Shown here: piece by piece, positions 6,912 to 12,917 of the stretch
How positions within the stretch are numbered: the first letter of the stretch is position 1
Layout of the letters: each line of letters opens with the position of its first letter
Assembly: GCA_036278935.1 (NCBI GenBank)
Contig: DASUKA010000012.1
Coordinates: forward strand, 1-12,917
Length of the DNA stretch: 12,917 bases
Source of the DNA: DASSNR01 sp036278935
Lineage (GTDB): Bacteria; Gemmatimonadota; Gemmatimonadetes; Gemmatimonadales; Gemmatimonadaceae
Direction of reading: 5' to 3'
The notes under the pieces: model-generated
Database searches by the model: none
The model's input: only the letters and a program-made list of their open reading frames with translations
Told to the model about the DNA's origin: nothing
Position numbers and translations under genes: made by a program

Positions 6912-9260
6912 ATGCATACCAGACCCTTCCGCGCCCCGGCAGTCATCCTCGGCGCGCTCGCCATCGCCGTCTCCGCCGCACCGGCGCAGCAGACGCAGGA
7001 TTCGCTCACCAGCGCGGACTACGATCGCGCGGTGAAGATGCTCTCGTTCAACGTCAACCCGCTCGTGATCGGCGGGCGGGTGGATGCCACCTGGCTCCCC
7101 AACGACGACTTCTACTACCGGAACACCACCACCAGCGGCTCGGAGTGGCTGATGGTGGACCCGGCGAAGAAGTCGCGGCGCCCGCTCTTCAATGCGGCCG
7201 CAATGGTGCAGGCGCTCGCGCGCGCGGGTGCCGGCACCTTTGACGCGCAGCACATTCCCGCGCAGCGCGCCGAGCTGTCCGACGACGGCACGCACGTGGT
7301 GCTCGACATCGATCGCAAGCGGTGGCGGTGCGACGTGAACGGCCGTGCGTGTCAGGTGGACACCACAAAGGAAGTGCCGCGCCCGGGTCGCTTCCGCCGT
7401 GGCGGGCCGCCGGAGGTGCTCTCGCCGGACGGCAAGCTCTCCGCGTTCATCCGCGACTGGAATCTCTGGGTGCGCAACGTGGCCACGGGTGAGGAGACGC
7501 AGCTCACGACGGATGGGACCGAGAACTACGGCTACGCCACCGACAACGCGGGGTGGGTCCACAGCGACCGCCCGGTGCTGCTCTGGTCGCCCGACTCGAA
7601 GAAGATCGCCACGCAGCAGCAGGACGACCGCAACGTCGGCAACATGTATCTGGTGGAGACGCGCGTGGGACATCCGCGACTCCTCTCCTGGAAGTATCCG
7701 CTCCCGGGCGACAGCATCGTCTCGATGATCCATCGCGTGATCATCGATGTGCCCACCAGAAAAGTCATCCGCCTCCAGACACCGCCGGACTATCACCGCG
7801 CCATGCTGGGCGACAATCTCAGCATGAACGACCTCATCTGGAGCCCCGATGGCTCCAGGCTCGCCTACGTGAGCACGTCGCGCGGTCACAAGCATGCCAC
7901 GGTGAAGATCGCGAATGCGGAGACCGGCCAGGTGCACACGCTGTTCGAGGAAAGCTCGCCCACGCAGTTCGAGTCCGTGGCCGGGTGGCGTGTGCTCTGG
8001 AAGTCGCACCAGATCGTCTGGTCGTCCGAGCGCAACAACTGGGCGGAGCTCTACCTGTACGACCTGAACACCGGCAAGCTGCTGCACCCCATCACCACCG
8101 GCGCCGGACCGGTGGACGGCATCGAGCACGTGGACGAGCAGGGACGTTCGCTGCTCGTCATGGCGCGCGGCCGCGATCCCAACGAGAATCCGTACTTCCG
8201 CCACTACTACAGCGTGGGGCTGGATGGCCGGCACTGGACGCCGCTCACGCCGGAGAGCGGGGATCACTCGATTCAGGTGTCGCCGGACGGGCGCTACTTC
8301 GTGGACAGCTATTCCACGCCGGAGACGCCGCCCACCGTGGTGCTGCGCGACGCGAAGGGGCACATCCTCATGCCGCTCGCGAAGGCGGACATTTCGAAGC
8401 TGATCGCCGCCGGGTGGAAGCCGCCGATCCCCATCGTCACCACGGCGCGCGACGGGAAGACGAAGCTCTACGGGCTCATGTTCCGCCCCACGAACTTCGA
8501 CTCCACCAAGAAATACCCGATCATCAACAACCCCTACCCCGGTCCGCAGACGGGGAGCGTGGGCTCGCGCAGCTTCTCGGCCGCACGCGGCGACCACCAG
8601 GCGCTCGCCGAGCTCGGCTTCGTCGTCATCACGATCGATGGCATGGGGACGCCCTACCGGTCGAAGAGCTTCCACGACACCTACTACGGCGCGATGGGGC
8701 GCGACAACACGCTCCCCGACCAGGTGGCCGCGATGAAGCAGCTGGCCGAGCGCTACCCGTGGATCGACATCACGCGCACGGGCATCTACGGCCACTCGGG
8801 CGGCGGTTTCATCACCGCCGACGCGATGTTCCGCTATCCGGACTTCTTCAAGGTCGGCATTGCCGAATCGGGCAATCACGACCAGCGCGAGTACGAGGAT
8901 GACTGGGGGGAGCGGTACCAGGGACTGCTGGTGCGGAACGCCGATGGGACCGACAACTACGCGCGGGAAGCGAACGAGACCGTGGCGAAGAATCTCAAGG
9001 GCCACCTCCTGCTGGCGCACGGCTCGATCGACGACAACGTGCCGCCGTACAACACCATGCTCGTAGCCCAGGCGCTCATCAAGGCGAACAAGGACTTCGA
9101 CGAGCTGATCATCCCGAACGTGCATCACGGCTACGGCGCCGCGTCCAATTACATGATGCGCCGGCGGTGGGATTACTTCGTACGATACCTGCTGCACGAG
9201 ACGCCACCCAAGGAGTACAAGATCGTCGCGCCCTCTCGGCGAGGGACGATCAGCGAGTAG
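6912..9260 (+). CDS. Exported S9B-family (DPP-IV-like) serine peptidase
   Basis: 782 residues from the ATG at 6912, chosen because it places a signal peptide (RPFRAPAVILGALAIAVSAAPAQ) at the N-terminus; in-frame ATGs at 6786, 6852 and 6876 would bury it. No clear Shine-Dalgarno is present. Residues ~40-490 form the DPPIV_N-type beta-propeller (VLSPDGKLSAFIRDWNLWV, LLWSPDSKKIA, LIWSPDGSRLAYV, VSPDGRYFVD). Residues ~510-782 are the alpha/beta-hydrolase domain with Ser629 in GHSGGG, Asp707 in SIDDNV and His739 in VHHGYG, a complete triad in the right order, with numbers close to human DPP-IV. The propeller segment where DPP-IV carries its Glu-Glu N-terminus anchor reads GWVHSDRPVLLW, with no Glu pair, so dipeptide release should not be assumed. 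Likely role: periplasmic or extracellular cleavage of peptides, perhaps after proline. Convergent with the cupin gene. Confidence 0.93.
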   Translation: MHTRPFRAPAVILGALAIAVSAAPAQQTQDSLTSADYDRAVKMLSFNVNPLVIGGRVDATWLPNDDFYYRNTTTSGSEWLMVDPAKKSRRPLFNAAAMVQALARAGAGTFDAQHIPAQRAELSDDGTHVVLDIDRKRWRCDVNGRACQVDTTKEVPRPGRFRRGGPPEVLSPDGKLSAFIRDWNLWVRNVATGEETQLTTDGTENYGYATDNAGWVHSDRPVLLWSPDSKKIATQQQDDRNVGNMYLVETRVGHPRLLSWKYPLPGDSIVSMIHRVIIDVPTRKVIRLQTPPDYHRAMLGDNLSMNDLIWSPDGSRLAYVSTSRGHKHATVKIANAETGQVHTLFEESSPTQFESVAGWRVLWKSHQIVWSSERNNWAELYLYDLNTGKLLHPITTGAGPVDGIEHVDEQGRSLLVMARGRDPNENPYFRHYYSVGLDGRHWTPLTPESGDHSIQVSPDGRYFVDSYSTPETPPTVVLRDAKGHILMPLAKADISKLIAAGWKPPIPIVTTARDGKTKLYGLMFRPTNFDSTKKYPIINNPYPGPQTGSVGSRSFSAARGDHQALAELGFVVITIDGMGTPYRSKSFHDTYYGAMGRDNTLPDQVAAMKQLAERYPWIDITRTGIYGHSGGGFITADAMFRYPDFFKVGIAESGNHDQREYEDDWGERYQGLLVRNADGTDNYAREANETVAKNLKGHLLLAHGSIDDNVPPYNTMLVAQALIKANKDFDELIIPNVHHGYGAASNYMMRRRWDYFVRYLLHETPPKEYKIVAPSRRGTISE

Positions 9261-9268
9261 CGCTCAGG

Positions 9269-9324
9269 TGTGACGAGCGGCTCCGCGGGGCGGCTGTGAT
9301 GGTCGCCCCGCGGAGCCAGTCACA
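9269..9324. terminator. Strong bidirectional hairpin between convergent genes
   Basis: GGCTCCGCGGGGCG (9279-9292) pairs perfectly over 14 bp with CGCCCCGCGGAGCC (9304-9317) around an 11-nt loop. Outside it TGTGAC (9269-9274) pairs with GTCACA (9319-9324) across a small internal loop. It lies between the S9 peptidase stop (9260) and the cupin stop (9320-9322), and the cupin stop codon is inside the outer stem. No U-tract follows on either strand, but stem length and position argue for a shared terminator or 3'-end stabiliser. Confidence 0.75.
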
Positions 9325-9805
9325 GATATGTGGCGAAGCGGGGATGCTCCTTCCTGAGCATTCCCGCTTCCCGCGGCAGGTCGCGGAGCAGCGCGAAGTC
9401 CGCGAAGTCGAAGCCGGGGCCCACGGCGCAGCCCACGAGCGTGTACTCGCCGGTGCTGCGCGCCGCCTGCCAGCATCCCGCCGGAACCACGTGCACCGGT
9501 GCCGTGGACTCGGCGTGCCGTCCGAGCGTGTGGGTGACGACATGATGGAAGCGCGCATCCGCTTCGTGCAGCTCCAGCGGGTCACCCTCCATGAAGTGCC
9601 ATGCCTCGTCGGACACCACGCGATGCCAGCAACTCACCTGGCCCGACAGCAGGAGGAAGTAGATCACCGTGAGGGCCGATCGCTCCGGCCGGCCATCGCG
9701 CGCGTTGACCTGAAGCGCCGATCGGAAGATCTCGCGGAAGTATCCGCCTTCCGGGTGCTCGGACAGCCCCAGCGTCGTGATCAGTGAGGCAGCGCGAGGA
9801 TGCAT
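9320..9805 (-). CDS. Cupin_5 / DUF985 family protein
   Basis: 161 residues and apparently full length. The family signature is visible throughout: LGLSEHPEGGYFREIFRS near the N-terminus, ALTVIYFLLLSGQVSCWHRV, SDEAWHFMEGDPLELHE (beta-barrel core), HVVPAGCWQAARSTGEYTLVGCAVGPGFDFADF, and a C-terminal tail. This matches the DUF985 cupin fold known from yeast YML079w and many bacteria. Its biochemical function is not established; a small-molecule or sugar-binding pocket is suspected for the family. No signal peptide, so cytoplasmic. No Shine-Dalgarno precedes the ATG at 9805. It is divergent from the multicopper oxidase gene (243 bp apart) and its 3' end overlaps the strong hairpin it shares with the peptidase gene. 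Confidence 0.9.
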   Translation of the reverse strand: MHPRAASLITTLGLSEHPEGGYFREIFRSALQVNARDGRPERSALTVIYFLLLSGQVSCWHRVVSDEAWHFMEGDPLELHEADARFHHVVTHTLGRHAESTAPVHVVPAGCWQAARSTGEYTLVGCAVGPGFDFADFALLRDLPREAGMLRKEHPRFATYL

Positions 9806-10048
9806 GGGCGGTGGCGGGTGAGTGTGAGCGGCAGCGGAGCGGTGGTGGAGGATAGTGCCGCATCACGTATCGCACATCAAGCATCGCATGAGCACCGCCA
9901 ATCGGAGTACTTCCGGGCATGGGTGTAGCGCATCCGGCAAAGCGCGACGCCTCCGGCACGCGGGATGCTGCCGTCCATCCCCTTCGCGCTCGCGGCCGCA
10001 GGGCCGCCGAGTCATATCCGGAGTGCTTCGCGCACGCAGGAGGTCCCC
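9806..10048. promoter_or_regulatory. Divergent intergenic region between cupin and multicopper oxidase genes
   Basis: 243 bp, assumed to hold both promoters. The only structure I can point to is a short imperfect dyad, CGGA-GTACT-TCCG (9903-9915), and a repeated TCCGGCA (near 9930 and 9952). A copper-responsive operator would make sense before the oxidase gene, but no recognised CueR or CopY-type box was seen. Confidence 0.3.
10038..10043 (+). promoter_or_regulatory. Ribosome binding site that fixes the multicopper oxidase start
   Basis: AGGAGG lies 5 nt before the ATG at 10049. It decides against the longer in-frame start at 9965, which has no such site. Confidence 0.8.
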
Positions 10049-11449
10049 ATGCACGAACACCACGAGCATGCCGCGCACGCCCATTCGCACGGGCATCACG
10101 ACCACGCCGGCGGCCCCGTCGTCCACCATGCGCCCCCGGCTGATGCGCAGCTCGCGTACGAGCGCGCCTATGCCGCTGCACAGCCCGGCGCCGGCCGCGC
10201 GGTGGTGTCCATGGAGATGGCGGCCGGGGAAACCGAGTGGGAGTTCATCCCCGGCCGGCGCACGCGCGCGTGGGGTTACAACCAGCAGGTGCCTGGTCCC
10301 ATCATCGAGGCGCGTGCCGGCGATGTACTCGAGCTCCGCCTCACCAACCATCTCCCCGAGCCGACGTCCATTCACTGGCATGGCCTGCGGGTGCCGGCGG
10401 CGATGGACGGGACGGACATGGTGCAGCACCCCGTTCCTCCCGGCGACACGTTCACGTATCGCTTCCGCCTTCCCGATGCCGGCACCTTCTGGTACCACCC
10501 GCACAGCAACGAGACGGTGCAGTTGGAGCGCGGCCTGTACGGGGCGCTCATCGTGCGCGGCGAGCACGAGCCGCAGCTGGACGCCGAGCGCGTGCTCGTG
10601 CTCGACGACGTGGCGCTGGACCGCAAGGGGCAGATCAGGCCCCCGGGGTGGTGGATCGAGCAGCACAACGGCCGCGAGGGCAGTACCCGCCTGGTGAATG
10701 GCCGGAAGGAGCCCGAGCTAACGATGGCCGCCGGGCAGATCGAGCGCTGGCGGATCGTGAACGCGGCGAGCGCGCGCTACGTGCGTCTCTCCATCGGCGG
10801 GCGCCCCTTCACTATCCGCGGCACCGACGGCGGCTTCATCGACCCGCCGGTGATGGTGGACGAGGTGCTCCTCACGCCGGGTGACCGGGTGGACCTTGCC
10901 GTGGGACCATTTGCAGAAGGGGAGACGATGCGCATCGACGCGCTGCCGTACAATCGCCGCAGCGTCGCGCGCGTGCGGACGCAGCGCTTCGCGACGCTCG
11001 CGGTAGGCACCGCCGTGCCATCGCACGCCAGGGTTCCGCAGACGCTGCGCCACATCGAGCCGCTCGTCACGGGGCCGGTGACCGCCACCCGCGAGGTGCA
11101 TCTGGGCGTACGCCCGAGCCTCCGCCACGGCGTGGACTTCGTGATCAACAAGGAAGCGCACCATCGCGACCAGCCGGTGTGCGTCGGAGAGCTGCAGGTA
11201 TGGGACGTGATCAACGACACAATGATGGACCACCCCTTCCACCTGCATGGCTTCTTCTTTCAGGTGCTGGACGTGAATGGACAACCAGCGACGTTTCGCT
11301 CGTGGGAGGACACGTTCAACATTCCGCCGAAGGCGCGCGTGCGCATAGCGTGGATGCCGGACGACCGGCCCGGCGAGTGGATGTACCACTGTCACATCCT
11401 CGAGCACCATGCCTCGGGGATGATGGCGCACTTCGAGGTGGTGCGGTGA
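10049..11449 (+). CDS. Three-domain multicopper oxidase with His-rich N-terminus
   Basis: 466 residues; the start is set by AGGAGG at 10038-10043. All four copper-binding motifs are intact: IHWHG (His109, His111), WYHPHS (His150, His152), HPFHLHG (His395, His398, His400) and YHCHILEHHASGM (His447, Cys448, His449, His453, axial Met458). These give a type 1 copper plus the type 2/3 trinuclear cluster, so substrate oxidation coupled to four-electron O2 reduction is expected. The three cupredoxin domains span roughly 50-165, 170-300 and 320-466. No CueO-like Met-rich insert is present. The first ~40 residues are unusually His-rich (HEHHEHAAHAHSHGHHDH), a likely metal-loading tail. Neither start gives a twin-arginine or clear Sec signal, which is odd for this mostly periplasmic family. 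Substrate (cuprous ion, phenols or other) unknown. No copper transporter gene is adjacent. Confidence 0.93.
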   Translation: MHEHHEHAAHAHSHGHHDHAGGPVVHHAPPADAQLAYERAYAAAQPGAGRAVVSMEMAAGETEWEFIPGRRTRAWGYNQQVPGPIIEARAGDVLELRLTNHLPEPTSIHWHGLRVPAAMDGTDMVQHPVPPGDTFTYRFRLPDAGTFWYHPHSNETVQLERGLYGALIVRGEHEPQLDAERVLVLDDVALDRKGQIRPPGWWIEQHNGREGSTRLVNGRKEPELTMAAGQIERWRIVNAASARYVRLSIGGRPFTIRGTDGGFIDPPVMVDEVLLTPGDRVDLAVGPFAEGETMRIDALPYNRRSVARVRTQRFATLAVGTAVPSHARVPQTLRHIEPLVTGPVTATREVHLGVRPSLRHGVDFVINKEAHHRDQPVCVGELQVWDVINDTMMDHPFHLHGFFFQVLDVNGQPATFRSWEDTFNIPPKARVRIAWMPDDRPGEWMYHCHILEHHASGMMAHFEVVR

Positions 11450-11498
11450 GCGTGGTGCGCCGTTGCGGGGATCGAAGCTGAGCGGCGACAGCGGGAGA

Positions 11499-11516
11499 GT
11501 GGCGGTCAGCGCCCAC
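11499..11516. terminator. Weak hairpin between convergent oxidase and DUF1772 genes
   Basis: GTGGCG (11499-11504) pairs with CGCCCAC (11510-11516) with one bulged C around a 5-nt loop. It lies just past the DUF1772 stop (11518) and 50 bp after the oxidase stop. No U-tract, so tentative. Confidence 0.3.
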
Positions 11517-11517
11517 G

Positions 11518-12006
11518 TCACGACGCGGTGCTCGCGGATCGCCCCGCTCCGCCGAGCACGGACCAGAGCAGGCTCGCCAGTCCGAGGAGCTGGAGCACGA
11601 ATCCCGCCGCGTGCCCGTACTCCCAACGAGGCCGCAAGGCGGCCCACAGTCGCGGCAGCGAGCCCGGATCCGTCTTGAGAGCAGCCGCGACCGTGCTGTT
11701 GACGGGCGCCACCACGGCGAGCCAGATGCCGAAGGCGACGAAATAGGCGACGACGCCGGCCAGCGTCCCCGAGAAGCCGGGCTGATGGCGAAGCGCGACG
11801 ACCAGCACCGCACCGCTCAGCAGCGTGAGGATCGTGAGGGGGCCGCCGACGATCGCGAAGTAGCGGTACATCGTGGAGTTGACCGCGGTGTAGAGCTGGG
11901 GCGTGTAGTGCATCTTCTGCGGCAGCTCGAGGACGTGCGCGGCCTCCATGGTGAGCGTCAGCGCCGCAAGGAGCAGCACGATGAAGCGCAACCGTCGATG
12001 GGGCAT
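11518..12006 (-). CDS. DUF1772-like small integral membrane protein
   Basis: 162 residues from the ATG at 12006. That start is supported by AGGAGG on the minus strand (12015-12020), 8 nt upstream; a longer frame to 12135 would run into the methyltransferase gene. Four hydrophobic helices are visible, at about 7-27, 48-71, 80-101 and 133-153. The segment APVNST...LRPRWEYGHAAGF resembles the N-x-(20-25)-RWE-x2-H block of DUF1772 (anthrone oxygenase-like) membrane proteins. Function is unknown for most bacterial members. The upstream methyltransferase gene ends 25 nt before this start on the same strand, so both are probably one operon, and a shared membrane role is plausible but unproven. Convergent with the multicopper oxidase gene. 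Confidence 0.72.
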   Translation of the reverse strand: MPHRRLRFIVLLLAALTLTMEAAHVLELPQKMHYTPQLYTAVNSTMYRYFAIVGGPLTILTLLSGAVLVVALRHQPGFSGTLAGVVAYFVAFGIWLAVVAPVNSTVAAALKTDPGSLPRLWAALRPRWEYGHAAGFVLQLLGLASLLWSVLGGAGRSASTAS

Positions 12007-12031
12007 GCCGATTTCCTCCTGCCGTGCGCGA

Positions 12032-12541
12032 TCACAACCAGCGCCGGACGCGCGCCGTGTAGTTACGATATTCCTGTCCGAACTTCCCCTCGAGATAGCG
12101 TTCCTCGCGCCGCACCACGCCGTAGTGTACGACAAGCAGAACGAGCGGCAGCAGGATGAGCGGCCACCAACTGTTCGTCACGAGCGCGATTCCAGTATAG
12201 AGCAGCGTCTGTCCGATGTAGTCGGGGTTCCGGGTGTAGCGATACGGTCCGGCGCTGACGAAGCGAGTCGTCGGGCAAGAGGGTGGAACCGGCGTGCCCG
12301 CCCTCCCGAAGCTGCGCATCACGGCGATGCTGAGCGAGAGTCCGAGGATGATCAGCGCCATCCCCGCCAGAGGCAACAGCAGGCCAGTCGGAGGCGATGC
12401 GATGCGCAGGGGAAGAACGACGTAGTGCAGCGCGAGCGCGATGATGAGCGCGGCGCCGTATAAAGCCGGCGGCGGGACAATCACTCCGGCTGTGTCGCGG
12501 AGGCGAACATCAGGCAGACGGTTGGCGGACATGCGCGGCAT
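12032..12541 (-). CDS. Isoprenylcysteine carboxyl methyltransferase (ICMT/PEMT)-like membrane methyltransferase
   Basis: 169 residues with about four hydrophobic stretches (PALYGAALIIALALHYVVLP, LLPLAGMALIILGLSLSI, IGQTLLYTGIAL, WWPLILLPLVLLVVHYGVV). The SAM-binding signature of bacterial ICMT/phospholipid methyltransferase-like proteins is clear: GPYRYTRNPDYIGQ, then EERYLEGKFGQEYRNYTARVRRWL at the C-terminus. Family members methylate lipids or small molecules at the membrane; the acceptor here is unknown, and bacteria lack classic prenyl-CaaX substrates. Start uncertain: ATGs at 12541 and 12532 both lack a good ribosome site, while the family-like sequence begins only at DTAGVIVPPP (about residue 16). 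The first codons overlap the FAD monooxygenase remnant in another frame, so the original 5' end may have been replaced. It leads a two-gene unit with the DUF1772 gene. Confidence 0.85.
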   Translation of the reverse strand: MPRMSANRLPDVRLRDTAGVIVPPPALYGAALIIALALHYVVLPLRIASPPTGLLLPLAGMALIILGLSLSIAVMRSFGRAGTPVPPSCPTTRFVSAGPYRYTRNPDYIGQTLLYTGIALVTNSWWPLILLPLVLLVVHYGVVRREERYLEGKFGQEYRNYTARVRRWL

Positions 12542-12680
12542 CGCCCGCCAGCAAGATTCGGCCCACGCGGAGCCAATCGCTCAACCGCGCGCGCTTCCAC
12601 TGGAGCGAGCACCATGCGGGTTCGGAGCGCACGATGTCGGTGCTCCCAGCCGGACCTCGGGAACACCGCGCGGCACGACT
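12513..12680 (-). pseudogene. Fragment of an FAD-dependent monooxygenase (FAD_binding_3-like)
   Basis: In one minus-strand frame the sequence reads PAWCSLQW, RARLSDWLRVGRILLAGDAAH, then VRQPSA and a stop at 12510-12512. RVGRILLAGDAAH is the second FAD-contacting motif (G-R-x-x-L-A-G-D-A-A-H) of aromatic-hydroxylase-type flavin monooxygenases, and the preceding W-S-x-x-W/F context fits that family too. GDAAH is encoded at 12531-12545. The expected G-G-x-G-x-N continuation is missing, as are the N-terminal Rossmann GxGxxG region and C-terminus in all nearby frames, so this is a remnant of well under 100 residues. It overlaps the 5' end of the methyltransferase gene in another frame. The left boundary (12680) is approximate. 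Confidence 0.6.
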
Positions 12681-12798
12681 GGCTTCGTTTCGCGAGAAGA
12701 CCGCCTGACATGTCGGTCCTCGTGTGATCGTCTGCACCCTGTTGGCAACTGGCCGGTCGTACGCCGGCACGACAAAAAAACTACCAGCCCAGCTGCAT

Positions 12799-12917
12799 AT
12801 GCGCATCTCGAATCTCGTCCTCCTCGGCGCCGCCGCGCTCTCGCTCCCCTCGCTGGGTGCCGCCCAGGCCCGGCGCTCCACCGCGGCCACCGCTCCCATC
12901 ACCATCCGCTGGCTCGG
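12799..12917 (+). CDS. Secreted protein, N-terminal 39 codons only (runs off the window)
   Basis: The ATG at 12799 opens a frame that stays open to the last base. It begins MRISNLVLLGAAALSLPSLG followed by AAQARR, a textbook Sec signal peptide with likely cleavage after AQA, then a Thr/Ala-rich stretch and ITIRWLG. The W-L-G end recalls the first strand of exported metallo-beta-lactamase-fold hydrolases (T-x-x-W-L-G-H), but too little is visible to claim it. No strong Shine-Dalgarno precedes the start; an A7 tract (12774-12780) lies 18 bp upstream. Function unknown. Confidence 0.6.
   Translation, partial: MRISNLVLLGAAALSLPSLGAAQARRSTAATAPITIRWL

Noticed and set aside
6900..9197. Long open frame of 765 codons on the minus strand opposite the S9 peptidase gene
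   Set aside because: Arg/His/Val-rich low-complexity translation typical of GC-rich antisense shadows; the plus strand encodes a complete, motif-bearing peptidase.
9965..10048. Upstream start for the multicopper oxidase (adds 28 residues, beginning MLPSIPFALAAAG)
   Set aside because: No ribosome site there, while a strong AGGAGG precedes 10049; the extra residues lack a charged n-region or twin arginine.
10718..11647. Open minus-strand frame of 309 codons across the oxidase 3' end
   Set aside because: It lies antisense to conserved copper-binding motifs and its translation has no recognisable domain.
12756..12780. Hairpin GTCGT-ACGCCGGC-ACGAC followed by A7, considered as a terminator
   Set aside because: The run is A on the plus strand, and on the minus strand the T-run comes before the hairpin, so neither strand has terminator order.
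1..12917. A defence, biosynthetic or other new multi-gene system
   Set aside because: Genes alternate strands in short units of unrelated families; nothing links them beyond frequent export or membrane location.

Overview
The window is GC-rich (well above 60% by eye) and densely coded, from a bacterium with an elaborate cell envelope. Three things resemble Gemmatimonadota or Acidobacteriota: an ADOP/MacB-type permease tail, an exported S9 peptidase, and a lipoprotein with a bacterial Ig-like domain of the kind common in those phyla. That placement is inferred from gene style only. No rRNA, tRNA, CRISPR array or phage module was seen.

Layout, left to right. (1) 1-1315, + strand: the tail of an FtsX/MacB-type permease, then an exported peptide-methionine sulfoxide reductase A 13 nt downstream. 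(2) 1357-3075, - strand: a Tat-exported clan GH-D (GH36-like) alpha-galactosidase, convergent with msrA. (3) about 3152-4551: a decayed IS66-family element whose transposase has two opposite frameshifts and has lost its C-terminus. It separates the alpha-galactosidase promoter side from the 3' end of the next gene. (4) 4562-6598, - strand: a large secreted lipoprotein with an Ig-like domain and a C-terminal propeller-like half. (5) A 313-bp divergent intergenic region. (6) 6912-9260, + strand: an exported S9B (DPP-IV-like) serine peptidase. A 14-bp perfect hairpin separates it from (7) 9320-9805, - strand, a DUF985/Cupin_5 protein. (8) 10049-11449, + strand: a three-domain multicopper oxidase with a His-rich N-terminus. 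(9) 11518-12541, - strand: an isoprenylcysteine-methyltransferase-like membrane methyltransferase and a DUF1772 membrane protein, probably one operon. (10) 12513-about 12680, - strand: a fragment of an FAD-dependent monooxygenase (GDAAH motif) overlapping the methyltransferase start. (11) 12799 to the edge, + strand: the first 39 codons of a secreted protein.

Most products act outside the cytoplasm or in the membrane: permease, MsrA, galactosidase, lipoprotein, peptidase and two membrane proteins. The genes alternate strand often and form short transcription units rather than one pathway. I see no convincing evidence of a new multi-gene system. The points most worth a second look are the single-cysteine exported MsrA with altered motifs, the S9B peptidase lacking the Glu-Glu substrate-anchoring motif, the twice-frameshifted IS66 copy, and the FAD monooxygenase remnant at the methyltransferase start.
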